Source of the DNA: Alphaproteobacteria bacterium
Lineage (GTDB): Bacteria > Pseudomonadota > Alphaproteobacteria > UBA8366 > Aestuariispiraceae
Length of the DNA stretch: 64,000 nt
Assembly (NCBI GenBank): GCA_033344895.1
Contig: JAWPMN010000001.1
Coordinates: 1,488,001 to 1,552,000 of the forward strand
Reading direction: 5' to 3'
Positions 63,001 through 64,000 of the stretch are shown here, one piece after another; the first letter of the stretch is position 1; each line of letters starts with the position of its first letter. A program made the position numbers and the translations under genes. Under the pieces are notes generated by a model. That model worked only from the letters and a program-made list of their open reading frames with translations. It searched no databases and was not told where the DNA came from.

Positions 63001-63090
63001 GAGCTGGCACCACGTTTCAACGACTATGCCCATCTGGCCCGGATCAAGGAATGGTCGCTGGGCACGGAAGGTGGGGAGGGCGACGCGTGA
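60040..63090 (+). CDS. addB: Double-strand break repair protein AddB (alphaproteobacterial type)
   Basis: AddB is the nuclease and Chi-scanning partner of AddA, the functional counterpart of RecBCD. The 1016-residue protein begins with an inactive helicase-like part (LLPTRRACRSLREAFLRRSG in place of a true P-loop) and ends with a RecB-type PD-(D/E)xK nuclease: LSATRIEVLMRDPYSIYAQY, GTIIHQALDAF, LSAEADRIDRFRDGGYAIL and DYKTGFVPTKR. The GTG at 60040 is the listed start and GTG 60046 an alternative. Its stop overlaps the addA start by 4 nt. Confidence 0.94.
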   Translation: MPVTNLYSIPTWRPFVDALAEGLLARTAADPLALSDILVLLPTRRACRSLREAFLRRSGGRAMLLPRMRPIGEVDEEELVLTAPGDESGAIADLLDLPPAISTTERLLRLTELVKALRNAQAKADPALDEIGPDQALLLARELARLLDQVQTEGLTLDNLEALVPEEYAEHWAQTVVFLNILRSEWPAYLAASGEIDPAERRSRLMRAQARAWREAPPRHPIVVAGSTGSIPATAELIVSVSQLPLGTVVLPGLDRVLAEEDWPAVREDPTHPQFGLAQLLDQLGAGRADVVDWPDDDEPPAEPRIARARLIAEALRPAETTERWRSLDDLDAGGFEGVEWLAAPSPAAEAELAAQCLREVLETPGKTAALVTPDRMLARRVAAQMDRWGIRIDDSAGRPLSQTEAGRFFRLTAEAVAARLSPVALLALLKHPMAALGGRPNDLRRAVRNLEIACLRGPKPVGGTEGLRRAIEARRADPRGPGDAVLDDALRLTHAIEAALSPLTDLLEAGRAPFDSVLKAHIRASENLAAREDRPGADSLWRDDDGEALADFTLDLIPHGALLGPVGPGDYVALIDALMQGKTVRPRHGAHPRVAILGPLEARLQHADRFVLAGLNEGIWPPEPGDDPWMSRAMRRDFGLPAHERRIGLAAHDFAQACGAPEVVLLRAEKSGGQQTVPARWLERLATLTERLGLDVHLPKNNGHSTARLVWQRMLDRRDRLPALTRPAPTPPVDTRPDRLSATRIEVLMRDPYSIYAQYVLGLSALDPLEADLGAADKGTIIHQALDAFTRAHPDALPPDAADRLLQFGEEAFGSQVLANPAVKAFWWPRFVRIAHWFLAQEAARRTRLTASHTEIKGKMTIPTPRGGFTLSAEADRIDRFRDGGYAILDYKTGFVPTKRAVAELTAPQLPLEAAILKAGGFPGVPPGPVVELAYWKLSGGDPPGSIQTDGKLDADALADTVAERLTALIQAYEVETTPYPAVPRAELAPRFNDYAHLARIKEWSLGTEGGEGDA

Positions 63091-64000
63091 CCGGGCGCAC
63101 CACACAGAAGCCCGACCCGGACCTGATCCAGCGCCGGGCTGCGGACCCGAAGGCCAGCGTCTGGGTCGCCGCCAGCGCGGGCAGCGGCAAGACCAAGGTC
63201 CTGACGGACCGCGTTCTGGCGTTGCTGGTCGATGGGGCGAAGCCGGACGGCCTGCTGTGCGTGACCTTCACCAAGGCCGCGGCCTCCGAAATGGCCAACC
63301 GCATTCACCGCAGACTGTCGCAATGGACGCGGCTGAGCGATGCGGAGCTTGAGACCGCGATCCGGCGGCTGGACGGCGGTTCCGTCACGGCGGAGAAGAT
63401 GAACAGGGCCCGTCGCCTCTTCGCCCAGGTGCTGGATCTTCCCGGCGGGCTGCGTATCCGCACCATTCATTCCTTCTGCCAGTCGGTCCTGGGCCGATTT
63501 CCCCTGGAAGCCCGGGTCGCCCCCAATTTCGAGGCCATGGATGAAAGGCAGGCGGCGGAGGCCATGGACCTGGCACAGGAGACGGTTCTGCGCGCCGCGC
63601 TGGCCGGCGGCGTCCTGGGCGAGGCGCTGGAACGGGTGACCGCCCGGGCAATTGAAAGCGGCTTTTCCGACCTGATGGCAGAGATGTCGCGGCGCCGCGG
63701 CTGGCTGTCGGAGGCGCTGCGCCGTCACGGCGGGCTGGAGGGCACGATTGCCGCCCTCTACGATGCGCTGCAGGCCGAACCGGGTCTCGACGAGGCAACC
63801 ATCATCGCGAAGGCCTGCGCCGCCGATGCCCCGGATGAAATGGGCCTGCGCTTGGCGGCGGAGGCGCTGCGGAATTTCGGCGGCAAGGGCAATCAGGACC
63901 GCTGGCCGGTCATCGAGGCCTGGCTGAACGGCGGGCCGGAAACCCGCATTGCCACCTTCGACCGCTATTTCGGCGTCTTCATCACGAAGGAGGGCACGCC
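63087..64000 (+). CDS. addA: Double-strand break repair helicase AddA (5' part)
   Basis: AddA is the UvrD-family helicase/nuclease of the AddAB complex. The GTG at 63087 overlaps the addB stop (GTGA). The visible 304 codons contain Walker A WVAASAGSGKTKVLTDRVLA, motif Ia LLCVTFTKAAASEMANRIHR and the conserved LRIRTIHSFCQSVLGRFPLE. The frame stays open to the window end, so roughly three quarters of the usual 1150-residue protein is missing. Confidence 0.95.
   Translation, partial: MTGRTTQKPDPDLIQRRAADPKASVWVAASAGSGKTKVLTDRVLALLVDGAKPDGLLCVTFTKAAASEMANRIHRRLSQWTRLSDAELETAIRRLDGGSVTAEKMNRARRLFAQVLDLPGGLRIRTIHSFCQSVLGRFPLEARVAPNFEAMDERQAAEAMDLAQETVLRAALAGGVLGEALERVTARAIESGFSDLMAEMSRRRGWLSEALRRHGGLEGTIAALYDALQAEPGLDEATIIAKACAADAPDEMGLRLAAEALRNFGGKGNQDRWPVIEAWLNGGPETRIATFDRYFGVFITKEGT

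Overview
The window is high-GC DNA with short intergenic gaps and many 4-nt ATGA/GTGA gene overlaps. It reads as the chromosome of an alphaproteobacterium, most likely Rhodospirillales-like. The pointers are a ccmABCDEFGHI operon ending in a TPR-rich ccmI, the bolA/J-protein/cobS/cobT neighbourhood, a DivL-type kinase with tyrosine in its H-box, the tsaE-amgK-murU-addB-addA block, an AcnB-type aconitase and a malyl-CoA lyase. The lineage is inferred from gene content and order; no rRNA or tRNA gene is present.

Layout. 1-4502: replication genes dnaN (3' end), recF, gyrB. 4742-10456: an accessory block between gyrB and acnB. A HxlR regulator and an overlapping DehI-type haloacid dehalogenase gene face a minus-strand series: MdaB-like quinone reductase, cupin, SDR, GST, FrnE/DsbA-like protein, an internally deleted quinone oxidoreductase and a HAD-type haloacid dehalogenase. 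10672-13437: acnB. 13519-15406: membrane protein genes, including a fatty-acid hydroxylase/sterol desaturase. 15544-21901: a GntR-controlled cluster with a TRAP transporter, a PhyH dioxygenase, a DUF6166 protein, a PanB paralogue with altered metal ligands, and a GFA-family protein. 21906-26425: a histidine kinase with a pseudo-receiver, NnrU, two tandem DUF3253-like proteins, and a DMT exporter overlapping a MarR gene. 26483-33544: malyl-CoA lyase, xerD, a secreted helical-repeat protein, a tiny membrane protein, aroK, aroB and a CorC-type transporter. 33559-38071: DUF2889, bolA, J-protein, cobS, cobT. 38099-42572: a second desaturase with a divergent TetR gene, an MscS-cNMP channel, accA and a DUF5818 protein. 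42591-51346 (minus): cheZ and the complete ccm operon. 51429-64000: an OmpA-family protein, ahcY, divL, a thioredoxin-reductase-like FNR, tsaE, amgK, murU, addB and the 5' part of addA.

How it fits together. Most of the window is core housekeeping: replication, TCA cycle, shikimate pathway, cytochrome c maturation, cell-wall recycling, recombination and cell-cycle signalling. The two places that look like specialised systems are the HxlR-controlled block, which appears built for quinone, electrophile or haloacid stress, and the GntR/TRAP/PanB-like cluster, which looks like uptake and breakdown of an unknown organic acid. Both have palindromic candidate operators in their divergent promoter regions.
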